Shown in pieces: positions 1 through 6,308 of a stretch of DNA of 15,646 nucleotides (positions are counted from its first letter, which is position 1; every line of letters starts with the position of its first letter). The notes beneath the pieces are model-generated. The model had not been told where the DNA came from. It ran no database searches and saw nothing but the letters and a program-made list of their open reading frames with translations. The DNA lies in contig JBNGCY010000059.1 of assembly GCA_049975505.1 (NCBI GenBank), positions 1 through 15,646 on the forward strand, read 5' to 3'. The stretch comes from JAIVHC01 sp049975505 (GTDB lineage: Bacteria > Desulfobacterota > Desulfuromonadia > Desulfuromonadales > Desulfuromonadaceae). A program made the translations under genes and the position numbers.

Positions 1-19
1 AACACATGGAGGAAAACGA

Positions 20-481
20 ATGGACTGGATAACGGAACCATGGCTGCTCTGGTTGCTCGGAGCGGCAGCTCTGCTGGTGGTGGAACTGCTCACCACGGGG
101 TTTATTTTTCTGTTTTTTGCCCTTGGTGCTCTGGTGGTGAGTCTGCTTCTGCTCGGGCTGGAGCTGAATCTCACTTTCCAGGTGTGGATATTTCTCCTCA
201 CTTCGGTAGCGAGTCTGCTGATTCTACGCAAAACCCTGGTGGGGGTCTTTCACGGTTCGGAAGAAGTGAGTGGGCTCGATGATACCCCGAGCGGGAACGC
301 CACCGTGGTCAAAGAGATCAGGCCGGGGATTGACGGACGCGTGTCGTTCCGCGGCTCGTTCTGGCCGGCCCGGAGCGAAAACCATTTTGCCGAGGGGGAT
401 ACGGTGAGTGTGGTCGGGTATGCCGACGGGGTTAAAACCATATTGAAGGTCATTGCGACCGATGAAGGAGAAAAGCTATGA
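20..481 (+). CDS. NfeD-like short membrane protein
   Basis: A 153-residue protein with three hydrophobic segments near residues 8-25, 28-48 and 53-69, followed by a soluble C-terminal part (about 85-150) with the alternating beta pattern of the NfeD OB-fold. This is the short NfeD architecture, lacking the N-terminal ClpP-like protease domain of long NfeD proteins. Such proteins are partners of SPFH/stomatin proteins and are thought to support membrane microdomains or membrane protein quality control. The ATG at 20 has a strong Shine-Dalgarno (GGAGGA, 8-13). The stop overlaps the start of the following SPFH gene by four bases (ATGA, 478-481), so the two are almost certainly co-translated. In E. 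coli the equivalent pair is ybbK/qmcA. Family assignment is firm; the molecular function is poorly defined even in the family. Confidence 0.9.
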   Translation: MDWITEPWLLWLLGAAALLVVELLTTGFIFLFFALGALVVSLLLLGLELNLTFQVWIFLLTSVASLLILRKTLVGVFHGSEEVSGLDDTPSGNATVVKEIRPGIDGRVSFRGSFWPARSENHFAEGDTVSVVGYADGVKTILKVIATDEGEKL

Positions 482-1401
482 GTCCAGCATTATTTGCGGT
501 TATCGTCATCACGGTTCTGACCCTGGTGGTTCTGGCGAAAACCGCGGTTATTGTACCGCAGAAGAACGAATACATCGTCGAGCGCCTGGGCAAGTACAGT
601 CGCACCTTAAGTGCCGGGTTCCATATATTGATCCCGTTTTTTGACAAGGTGGCGTACAAGTTCATGCTCAAGGAGGAGGTTATCAACATCCCGAGCCAGA
701 CCTGCATCACCAGGGATAATGTAACCGTTGAGGTGGATGGAATCATCTATCTGCAGGTGCAGGACAGCAAGCTCGCTGCCTACGGCATCAATGACTACCG
801 CAACGCCGCGGCGCAGCTGGCGCAGACCACCCTGCGTTCGTGCATCGGACGCATCGACCTGGACAAGACCTTTGAAGAGCGCGAACAGATCAACGCCATT
901 GTGGTGGAGGCGCTCGATGAGGCTGCGACCTCGTGGGGGATCAAACTCCACCGCTATGAGGTCTCGGATATCAATCCACCCCACAGCGTGAAACAGGCGA
1001 TGGAGGCGCAGATGACGGCGGAGCGCGCCAAGCGTGCCGAGATCGCGAAGTCGGAAGGGGAACGCCAGGCCACTATCAACCGCGCCGAGGGGGATCGGCA
1101 GAATGCGATCCTGCGCTCCGAAGGGGAGAAGCAGCGCATGATCAACGAGGCCGAGGGACAGGCACAGCAGATTCGTGCCGTGGCCGCCGCCACTGCCGAA
1201 GGCATACGTCAGGTCGCGGAGCAGATGGCATCCCAAGGCGGTCGGGATGCGGCGAGCCTGCGCGTCGCCGAGCAGTATGTGGAGCAGTTCGGCAAACTCG
1301 CGCAGGAGACCAATACCCTGATTATCCCCGGCAATACCGGGGATGTCTCCTCCATGGTGGCGCAGGCGCTCGCGACTTTTGAGAGTGTGAAAAAAGGGTA
1401 G
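478..1401 (+). CDS. qmcA: SPFH/stomatin-family membrane protein, QmcA-like
   Basis: A 307-residue protein. One N-terminal membrane anchor (about residues 4-21) is followed by the SPFH/prohibitin domain (about 22-180), recognisable from the VPQ..EYIVERLGKY opening and the YRNAAAQLAQTTLR and DINPP segments. Then comes a long charged helix with repeated EGE/AEG units (about 190-235), the coiled-coil flotillin-type region that drives oligomerisation. Length and architecture match QmcA. The family forms large ring assemblies on the inner membrane, associated with FtsH-type proteases or lipid microdomains. The ATG at 478 overlaps the nfeD stop and is preceded by GAAGGAG (463-469). The gene ends 37 bases from the convergent lpxR-like gene, with a hairpin in the gap. 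Nothing unusual in the sequence. Confidence 0.93.
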   Translation: MSPALFAVIVITVLTLVVLAKTAVIVPQKNEYIVERLGKYSRTLSAGFHILIPFFDKVAYKFMLKEEVINIPSQTCITRDNVTVEVDGIIYLQVQDSKLAAYGINDYRNAAAQLAQTTLRSCIGRIDLDKTFEEREQINAIVVEALDEAATSWGIKLHRYEVSDINPPHSVKQAMEAQMTAERAKRAEIAKSEGERQATINRAEGDRQNAILRSEGEKQRMINEAEGQAQQIRAVAAATAEGIRQVAEQMASQGGRDAASLRVAEQYVEQFGKLAQETNTLIIPGNTGDVSSMVAQALATFESVKKG

Positions 1402-1407
1402 AGAAAA

Positions 1408-1431
1408 GGGGCACGCCGTGGCGTGTGCCCC
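1408..1431 (-). terminator. Hairpin terminator between convergent qmcA and lpxR-like genes
   Basis: GGGGCAC (1408-1414) pairs with GTGCCCC (1425-1431), and an inner GCC/GGC extends the stem with a two-base bulge. Read on the minus strand the stem is followed by TTTTC, so it best serves the lpxR-like gene. The plus strand has no T-run, so termination of qmcA here would be weaker. Confidence 0.65.
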
Positions 1432-1438
1432 TCGTGAT

Positions 1439-2335
1439 TCAGAACCAGTAGCTGAGGCGCAGCACCCCGTAGCGGCAGTTGAGATGCTGGGATTCGAAAT
1501 ATTCCTGCGGGACGTAAAAATCCAGATCCACACGATAGGGGTCATATCGCCAGTGGACGCCGGCGTGGAAGGTATCGTAGGTGCGTTCGGGGACTACATC
1601 GTAGTCGCTGCTGCTCACCCCTTCGAGAAACACGTTTCTGTCCACGGCGCGGATGTTGTATCCGGCGGTAAAATAGAGGCTGGTCTCGGTCTGCGGGGTG
1701 TAGGCCTGTTCCAGTGCAGGGATGTTCAGGCCGAAACGCAGGGTGGCACCGATGGTGGCATCCACATAAATATTTCCTCCCCGCCCTTCGAGTTGACCCA
1801 CCACATCGGCCCCTATGCCGTTCTCGTGTTTCCACACGGGCAGACGCCCGTCGAGCTTCAGGCGCAGAATCCAGCCCCAGCGCTCGGAGACCTGGCTGTC
1901 CCAGCCTTCATATTCGTTAAAATTCAGAAGGGTGTGGGTCAGATCCTGTGCATCCTCACCCAGTGCACGTTCGCCCGTGGTTCCCAGAATCAGACTGCTG
2001 GTCAGGAGCACGTCGGGTTTGAGCTGCTTGCGGTAATCTCCCCCCAGATACAGCCATGCACCGTATGGATGCTGTCCTTCCGGTGGCCGACGTGTATTGT
2101 CTTCTTCAGGAGTAAACAGATCCTGCCCCAGATAAAAGCTAAGCGGGCTGTCGGCGGGGTGGACTTCAAGCTGAACCCCGCTGGTGTAGCCACGGTCCTG
2201 GGCGAAAAAGCTGTCATTGGCGATGCGCAGGCTCCACAAAGTGGGAGCGGCCTCGGGCGTGGCTGCCTGTGCGGGTATGCATGCGCTGCCAAGCAGCAGT
2301 GAAACAAATATCCATATGTACCATCTGCAATTCAT
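1439..2335 (-). CDS. LpxR-like (DUF2219) outer membrane lipid A deacylase
   Basis: A 298-residue precursor with a signal peptide (cleavage predicted after AQA at residue 24). The mature part starts with the LpxR signature: WSLRIANDSFF at 34-44 and DRGYTSG at 47-53. The conserved His lies in the LTHTLL segment (His134), followed by EGWDSQ. The chain alternates polar and hydrophobic residues as in a 12-stranded beta-barrel and ends in an aromatic residue (SYWF), the BAM recognition feature. LpxR removes the 3'-acyloxyacyl group of lipid A in the outer membrane, using Asn, Asp, Ser/Thr and His residues seen here as Asn40, Asp41, Thr51 and His134 by motif alignment. The start ATG has AGGAGG five bases upstream. 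Activity on lipid A is inferred from family; DUF2219 contains many untested members, so no gene symbol is given. Confidence 0.82.
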   Translation of the reverse strand: MNCRWYIWIFVSLLLGSACIPAQAATPEAAPTLWSLRIANDSFFAQDRGYTSGVQLEVHPADSPLSFYLGQDLFTPEEDNTRRPPEGQHPYGAWLYLGGDYRKQLKPDVLLTSSLILGTTGERALGEDAQDLTHTLLNFNEYEGWDSQVSERWGWILRLKLDGRLPVWKHENGIGADVVGQLEGRGGNIYVDATIGATLRFGLNIPALEQAYTPQTETSLYFTAGYNIRAVDRNVFLEGVSSSDYDVVPERTYDTFHAGVHWRYDPYRVDLDFYVPQEYFESQHLNCRYGVLRLSYWF

Positions 2336-2424
2336 TATATCCTCCTGAAACGGTGGTCAACAACCTGGCTCATGTGTCTGCGCGGAATCATACCCTGATG
2401 GGGCGCAAATCTCAAAAAAATCTG

Positions 2425-2474
2425 GTAACTGTTCACTACAGCTACCGGTGCATAATGCCTCACTGAGCAGTTAC
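2425..2474. repeat. 11-bp inverted repeat upstream of the lpxR-like gene
   Basis: GTAACTGTTCA (2425-2435) and TGAGCAGTTAC (2464-2474) are inverted copies with one G-T pair, separated by 28 bases. It lies about 90 bp upstream of the lpxR-like start and just past the rubrerythrin terminator. It could be an operator or a stem in the leader; a TTGTAA/TATGCA promoter-like pair on the minus strand overlaps its right arm. Function unknown. Confidence 0.5.
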
Positions 2475-2490
2475 AAAATTCTCACGCCAT

Positions 2491-2520
2491 AAAAAAGCCC
2501 CTGCTGCAAGGCAGGGGCTT
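2491..2520 (-). terminator. Rho-independent terminator of the rubrerythrin gene
   Basis: A perfect 10-bp GC-rich stem, AAGCCCCTGC (2495-2504) with GCAGGGGCTT (2511-2520) and a 6-base loop, followed on the minus strand by a run of T (complement of 2491-2496). It sits 30 bp past the rubrerythrin stop codon. Confidence 0.92.
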
Positions 2521-2549
2521 AAAGGTGGTACTTTTATATAAGCTGGTGT

Positions 2550-3128
2550 TTACCAGTTTTCACCCAGGAGTTCAAAGTGGGCCTGGGGGTGGATGCATGC
2601 GGGGCACAGATCCGGTGCTTCGGTGCCGCTGTGCAGGTAGCCGCAGTTACGGCAGCGCCAGGTTACGGTCTCACTCCGCTTGAATACCTGCCCTTTTTCG
2701 AGATTGTTAAGCAGATCCAGATAGCGTTTTTCGTGCTGTTTTTCAGAGACGCTGATCGCCTCCCAGGCAGCGGCGATATCGTGAAAGCCCTCTTTGCGCG
2801 CCACTTCGGCAAAGGCCGGATACAGATCAGAGTATTCTTCATGCTCACCCTCGGCAGCCTCGCGGAGATTCTCTGCCGTGGTGCCCAGCTTACCTGCCGG
2901 ATAACAGGCCGTTATCTCAAGCATCTCCCCGCCGTCGAGGAATTTGAAAAAACGCTTCGCATGCTCTTTTTCCTGATTTGCGGTTTCTTCAAAGATATCC
3001 GCAATCTGCACATAGCCCTCTTTCTTGGCGATGCTTGCGAAATAAGTGTAGCGATTGCGGGCCTGGCTTTCGCCGGCGAAGGATTTGAGCAGATTCTTTT
3101 CGGTTTCGGTTCCTTTAACACTTGCCAT
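2550..3128 (-). CDS. rbr: Rubrerythrin (peroxidase, diiron plus rubredoxin domains)
   Basis: A 192-residue protein of classic rubrerythrin length. The N-terminal ferritin-like four-helix domain (1-145) supplies the diiron ligands: Glu20 in AGESQARNRY, Glu53 and His56 in NQEKEHAKRF, the glutamates in EGEHEEY (95/98), and Glu129/His132 in SEKQHEKRY. The C-terminal rubredoxin domain carries CRNCG (Cys159, Cys162) and CPAC (Cys175, Cys178) for the FeS4 centre, then HPQAHFE as in typical rubrerythrins. It reduces hydrogen peroxide to water in the cytoplasm with electrons from rubredoxin or a reductase. The start has AGGAGG nine bases upstream. It lies 113 bp downstream of a PerR-like gene on the same strand, so peroxide-dependent regulation is likely, either from the regulator's promoter or its own. 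Confidence 0.97.
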   Translation of the reverse strand: MASVKGTETEKNLLKSFAGESQARNRYTYFASIAKKEGYVQIADIFEETANQEKEHAKRFFKFLDGGEMLEITACYPAGKLGTTAENLREAAEGEHEEYSDLYPAFAEVARKEGFHDIAAAWEAISVSEKQHEKRYLDLLNNLEKGQVFKRSETVTWRCRNCGYLHSGTEAPDLCPACIHPQAHFELLGENW

Positions 3129-3165
3129 GATGGTTTTCCTCCTTCAATTGCAGATAAATAGCGCG

Positions 3166-3184
3166 ATCCGACCACATGTCGGAT
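3166..3184. promoter_or_regulatory. 7-5-7 inverted repeat between perR and rbr
   Basis: ATCCGAC (3166-3172) and GTCGGAT (3178-3184) form a perfect inverted repeat around five bases, about 40 bp upstream of the rubrerythrin start. It lacks a T-run on the minus strand, so it is not a good terminator. An operator for rbr is the simplest reading, but it does not resemble the AT-rich PerR box. Confidence 0.4.
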
Positions 3185-3241
3185 ACTTTATGCGCGGTGT
3201 AGTCCAAGCTGTTGCGTTGATACAGTTTCACTTATATGCCT

Positions 3242-3739
3242 TCAGTTATACGTTCGTGTATCGGGCTGAGTTTTCCGGGTCTCCAGACACTCCCTGCAGA
3301 TGCCGTATACCACCATGTGAGCTCGTTCGACCCGGCCCCAGGTGTCAAGTTCGCGTTGCAGGCTGGTCTGATCCACGAGGTTCCACTTGAAATCGGAAAT
3401 TCTCCCGCATTCGCGGCACACCACATGGTGGTGATGGATATGCTGTACCTCAAAGCGCGCCTGGTTCTGCGCCGATTCCACCCGATGCACCAGATTGTGG
3501 CTCACCAGGGTTGCCAGGGTGCGGTACACCGTATCCAGCGACAGGGACGGCATCTTGTCCTTCAGGCGCTGATACAGCATTTCAGCTGTTGGATGATCCA
3601 GAGAACGTGCGAGTTCGCGGTAGATTTCAAGGCGTTGCGGGGTTACGCGCAGGCGTTTCTGACGGCAGGTGTCCTCGAAAATCTGCATGTATTCCGCAGG
3701 GGCGATGTTGAAAACCTCTTGTCCTTCGTTCTGATACAT
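3242..3739 (-). CDS. perR: Fur-family peroxide-responsive repressor, PerR-like
   Basis: A 165-residue Fur-family metalloregulator. The N-terminal winged helix (about 20-90) contains RVTPQRLEIY and SLDTVYRTLATL. The dimerisation domain carries a His-rich HIHHHH stretch and two CxxC pairs (Cys108/111 and Cys148/151) for the structural zinc. Against remembered B. subtilis PerR numbering, an ungapped offset of 12 puts His49, His103, His105 and Asp116 on the regulatory metal ligands. Asp at the last site is diagnostic of PerR, where Fur has Glu. The remaining ligand position has Glu97 instead of Asp. The start at 3739 was chosen because AGGTG lies five bases upstream; a longer frame to 3847 adds 36 residues foreign to the family. 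The downstream rubrerythrin supports a peroxide-stress role. Assignment as PerR rather than Fur is probable, not proven. Confidence 0.88.
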   Translation of the reverse strand: MYQNEGQEVFNIAPAEYMQIFEDTCRQKRLRVTPQRLEIYRELARSLDHPTAEMLYQRLKDKMPSLSLDTVYRTLATLVSHNLVHRVESAQNQARFEVQHIHHHHVVCRECGRISDFKWNLVDQTSLQRELDTWGRVERAHMVVYGICRECLETRKTQPDTRTYN

Positions 3740-3908
3740 ACATTCACCTGAGTTGTTTTCTGCCGAAGCGGAAAAAACAGCTTTTCCGCCTCGAGCCAGG
3801 AAAGAATAATTACTATGTAGGACAAAATACGGATTACGTCGGGGCATGTCAAGGGGAAATATTCATTCCCGCACTCTGAATAACTTTAAGCGCGTGCAGG
3901 GCACAGGT

Positions 3909-5276
3909 TCAGGGCTGAGCATGAGGAATGTTCATCTGATCCAGGCGCTCCAGCAGTGAACTGATCCTACACCAGAGGCCGTCGAGTTCGTATCCCGGTT
4001 CGAGCGAGGTGATGGCGGTCTTTCCTATGCGCAGGCGCCCTTCGCCGCTCAAAAGCCCCGTGTAGCGAACTCCCCATATGGCATGCAGAACCGCGCTTTT
4101 GCCCGCGTATTCACCCAGGTAGAGCATTATATGCCCCGGCAGATGGAGCAGGGTCGCAAAAGGTTGTGCATGCCGGGCTATGTAAGCGTCCCGCTCCGCT
4201 GGCGGAATCGAATCCAGCGCGATCACCCTGCCCGTTTCCGCCTGATCGCCGGAATTGCGCGGGAGCCAGATACCGAACGGGGCGAACAGGTCGCGCATGG
4301 TTCCGGAACAATCACGCCCGGAGAAGCGATCCCCCCAGGCGTAGGGTTGCTGCATGAAACGGGTGCTGAGATCCGCCACCCGCGCCGGGGTAATGGGAAG
4401 AGGGAACGGCTGTGCCGCATCCGCATCAATCCGGGCGCTTTCCAGGGTGGCATAGCCTTGGGCGTTCATGCGCGGAAGCGCGATATTGAAGCCAGTTTCG
4501 GAACGCTCAAGCAGCGGGAGAATACTTCCAGCACGGGTAGGGGGAAGGTTGGCTCCGGAGCGGCCCAGCAGGGCCCGGTCATCTTCAAGAACAGCGACAA
4601 ACTCTGAAGCTCTGAATTCCTCTTTAAAGGCGCGATCCACCAGGGCGACACTATGGGCGGGCACCCAGCCGTACAGCAGGGGTGTTTCCACGAACACCCA
4701 GGCGTCATCCGTGCTCGCATGTGTGATCAGCAGCGGGGTTCCCGCAGGCAGGACTCCGTGCTGGAGGTAGTCAAACGGGAATCCCTCACCCGTCTCGGTC
4801 AGGTTTCCGAACATCGGCGCCCGGGTGGGCAGGGCACGGACATCGGTGTGCACGATGCTGATGGCATGCCGCTGCTCGGAGGGATATTCCGCCGGAGCGC
4901 AGTACTGTTTGAATTCCGCGCTCTTCTTCGGGGTTACAGGCAGAAGGTTGTGCGCAAAGACCTCTGTGTTTTCAAGCCACTCCAGGGCCCAGAACGGATG
5001 CTGCGTCTCCTCCAGGGGGGCATGGGTATCCCAGGGGGAAAAATGGCGGGCGAGAAAGTCCTGGGCTGCTTTCTGTTGCGCGGCCGGGGACAGCAGGGGA
5101 GCCCCGGCTGTATCGGGCTTGAGGTAGGCTGCGGGCTCCTGCGGCATTCTTTGCAGATCCTCCACCTGATATCCTGTAGCCGGGACGCAGGCCCACAAAA
5201 GAGCCATGCCTGCGGTACAGATCAGGGCGCGTATAAACGTTCTAACCCCTGTTATGGATGTATACATAGGAGACAT
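3909..5276 (-). CDS. SH3-domain NlpC/P60 lipoprotein, peptidoglycan endopeptidase
   Basis: A 455-residue protein. The signal sequence ends in LLWAC, a plausible lipobox with Cys30 as the lipidated residue, so a membrane-anchored periplasmic location is likely. Then come an N-terminal stabilising region (about 40-140), SH3-like segments (about 140-290, with VRALPTR, WVFVETPLLYGWVPA), and a C-terminal NlpC/P60 domain (about 295-440). Catalytic candidates are Cys323 in GRDCSG, His382 in PGHIMLYLG and His398 in VLHAIWG. The order matches the gamma-D-glutamyl-diamino-acid endopeptidase family described from Desulfovibrio and other bacteria, which cleaves stem peptides of peptidoglycan. Start choice: the ATG at 5276 gives a normal lipoprotein signal. 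A TTG start at 5405 would add 43 Arg-rich residues and is unlikely. The SD is weak. It is a single-gene unit, separated from perR by about 170 bp. Confidence 0.85.
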   Translation of the reverse strand: MSPMYTSITGVRTFIRALICTAGMALLWACVPATGYQVEDLQRMPQEPAAYLKPDTAGAPLLSPAAQQKAAQDFLARHFSPWDTHAPLEETQHPFWALEWLENTEVFAHNLLPVTPKKSAEFKQYCAPAEYPSEQRHAISIVHTDVRALPTRAPMFGNLTETGEGFPFDYLQHGVLPAGTPLLITHASTDDAWVFVETPLLYGWVPAHSVALVDRAFKEEFRASEFVAVLEDDRALLGRSGANLPPTRAGSILPLLERSETGFNIALPRMNAQGYATLESARIDADAAQPFPLPITPARVADLSTRFMQQPYAWGDRFSGRDCSGTMRDLFAPFGIWLPRNSGDQAETGRVIALDSIPPAERDAYIARHAQPFATLLHLPGHIMLYLGEYAGKSAVLHAIWGVRYTGLLSGEGRLRIGKTAITSLEPGYELDGLWCRISSLLERLDQMNIPHAQP

Positions 5277-5628
5277 GCTCAAATCTCGCAAGGGTGCGGG
5301 AGTTATTCGGTGTCTGTGCCGGGCAGGTGCATTGTAGCAGAGATGTTTGCGGGGTAATACCCTCACGTGGCGGGCAGGCACCGACCTTCTTCTTGTCCTG
5401 GACAAGACTGCACATTCTCAATATAGAAGGATTATTTTGGATGAAAATCTTGTGATATCCTCTGTGTCGTGCTAGAGTTTCTTCCAATGGCGCGAAATTG
5501 TGACTGTGCTATCCTGTGTGGAGTCAATTATCAATGCGTAGTTCCGGGCGGTTGTATTTTCGTAACCATGCAGCAGGCTGACCGGGAAATTAGCGGTGGA
5601 AGCACAGGATCAGACGGAGAATAAGAAT
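5277..5628. promoter_or_regulatory. Divergent intergenic region between NlpC/P60 gene and yajD
   Basis: A 352-bp stretch without a convincing gene. It must hold the promoters of both divergent genes. The only clear structure is the perfect palindrome at 5392-5406. A TATATT box near 5421 on the minus strand could be a -10 element for the lipoprotein gene, but the matching -35 is poor. Confidence 0.4.
5392..5406. promoter_or_regulatory. Perfect 7-1-7 palindrome, candidate operator
   Basis: CTTGTCC-T-GGACAAG is a perfect 15-bp inverted repeat, 116 bp upstream of the NlpC/P60 start and about 220 bp upstream of yajD. The odd-centre 7-1-7 form suits a dimeric repressor. Too short and without a T-run for a terminator. 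Confidence 0.5.
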
Positions 5629-5988
5629 ATGGATAAAAGCGGGAAATCAGCTGCGCTTATCGCAGAAGCACGGCGCGCGGCGCAGGAACGCCAGGGGAGT
5701 TATCGCGAGCAGGCCCTGAAAATGTATCCGCATGTGTGCGGGCGCTGTTGCCGTGAGTTCGAAGGGAAAAAATTGCGTGAGTTGACCGTGCATCATCGGG
5801 ATCACAACCACGACAACAATCCCCCCGACGGAAGCAACTGGGAGTTGCTGTGCATCTACTGCCATGAGCAGGAGCATATCCGCGCCCTGGAACAGCAGCG
5901 CGAGAGCGACGGCGCTGCCGAGCAGAGCAGGCCGACCTTGAACCACTCCCCGTTTGCGGCGCTCGCGGCGCTACAGAAGAAGGAGTAA
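5629..5988 (+). CDS. yajD: YajD-like HNH nuclease family protein
   Basis: A 119-residue protein with the YajD pattern: SYREQALKMYPHVCGRCCREF, then LRELTVHHRDHNHDNNPPDGSNWELLC, then IYCHEQEH. The VHHRDHNH stretch is the HNH catalytic motif; paired cysteines (CGRC near residue 37 and C..C near residue 83) form the structural zinc site. Similarity to E. coli YajD runs along most of the chain, including the NPFA-like C-terminal motif here seen as SPFAALAAL. The family is presumed to be a small metal-dependent nuclease but its substrate is unknown. The start at 5629 (ATG) was chosen for its GGAGA eight bases upstream; an in-frame GTG at 5596 would add 11 residues. Confidence 0.9.
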   Translation: MDKSGKSAALIAEARRAAQERQGSYREQALKMYPHVCGRCCREFEGKKLRELTVHHRDHNHDNNPPDGSNWELLCIYCHEQEHIRALEQQRESDGAAEQSRPTLNHSPFAALAALQKKE

Positions 5989-6308
5989 CCCTCGCGGTTT
6001 TGCCCATTTCACAGGGGAAGTGAGTGGATTGATTACTCACCGATGCAGCTAAACCGTTGAATATTACCCGAACAGGCATTGGCACATATCGTGCTTATTT
6101 TATCGCTTATGTGGTATTCCCGGAATGCTCTGATGAAACGGCACCTGTTAACCTGGCCAAGGATAAAAAAATCTGCATTCGCCTTTGTCTGCGCGGATGT
6201 CCATTGATACGCGGCAACGGGAAAATCCTCATGAAAAACAAATGTTGTGCGTATATATGTAATTGCACCATCTATTTTTAATGCGACCCTATGAAGAAGG
6301 AGTGGTCT
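5989..6308. promoter_or_regulatory. Intergenic region upstream of the chemoreceptor gene
   Basis: About 320 bp without a supported gene. It ends in an AT-rich leader and contains a sigma-54-like element at 6079-6096. A 74-codon frame at 6057-6281 has no recognisable protein features and no good ribosome site. No terminator for yajD was seen. Confidence 0.4.
6079..6096 (+). promoter_or_regulatory. Candidate sigma-54 promoter (-24/-12)
   Basis: TTGGCACATATCGTGCTT has the GG-N10-GC spacing of RpoN promoters: TTGGCAC matches the -24 element fully and GTGCTT matches most of the -12 element. It is about 210 bp upstream of the chemoreceptor start and oriented toward it. No enhancer site was identified. 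Confidence 0.4.

Noticed and set aside
607..1545. 312-codon minus-strand frame opposite qmcA
   Set aside because: It is the antisense shadow of a clear SPFH gene, has low-complexity His/Leu/Arg-rich translation and no ribosome site.
1418..2302. 294-codon plus-strand frame opposite the lpxR-like gene
   Set aside because: The minus strand carries signal peptide, catalytic motifs and barrel pattern; the plus frame shows no family features.
2264..2335. Lipoprotein signal on the LpxR-like protein
   Set aside because: The Cys in LLGSAC is not at a proper lipobox; signal peptidase I cleavage after AQA fits an outer membrane barrel.
3740..3847. N-terminal extension of perR
   Set aside because: The extra 36 residues do not resemble any Fur protein; the ATG at 3739 has a proper Shine-Dalgarno.
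5277..5405. TTG start for the NlpC/P60 gene
   Set aside because: It adds an Arg-rich leader in front of a normal lipoprotein signal and starts within the palindrome.
6057..6281. 74-codon frame upstream of the chemoreceptor
   Set aside because: No homology recognised, Cys-rich odd composition, no good ribosome site, and it overlaps the promoter region.
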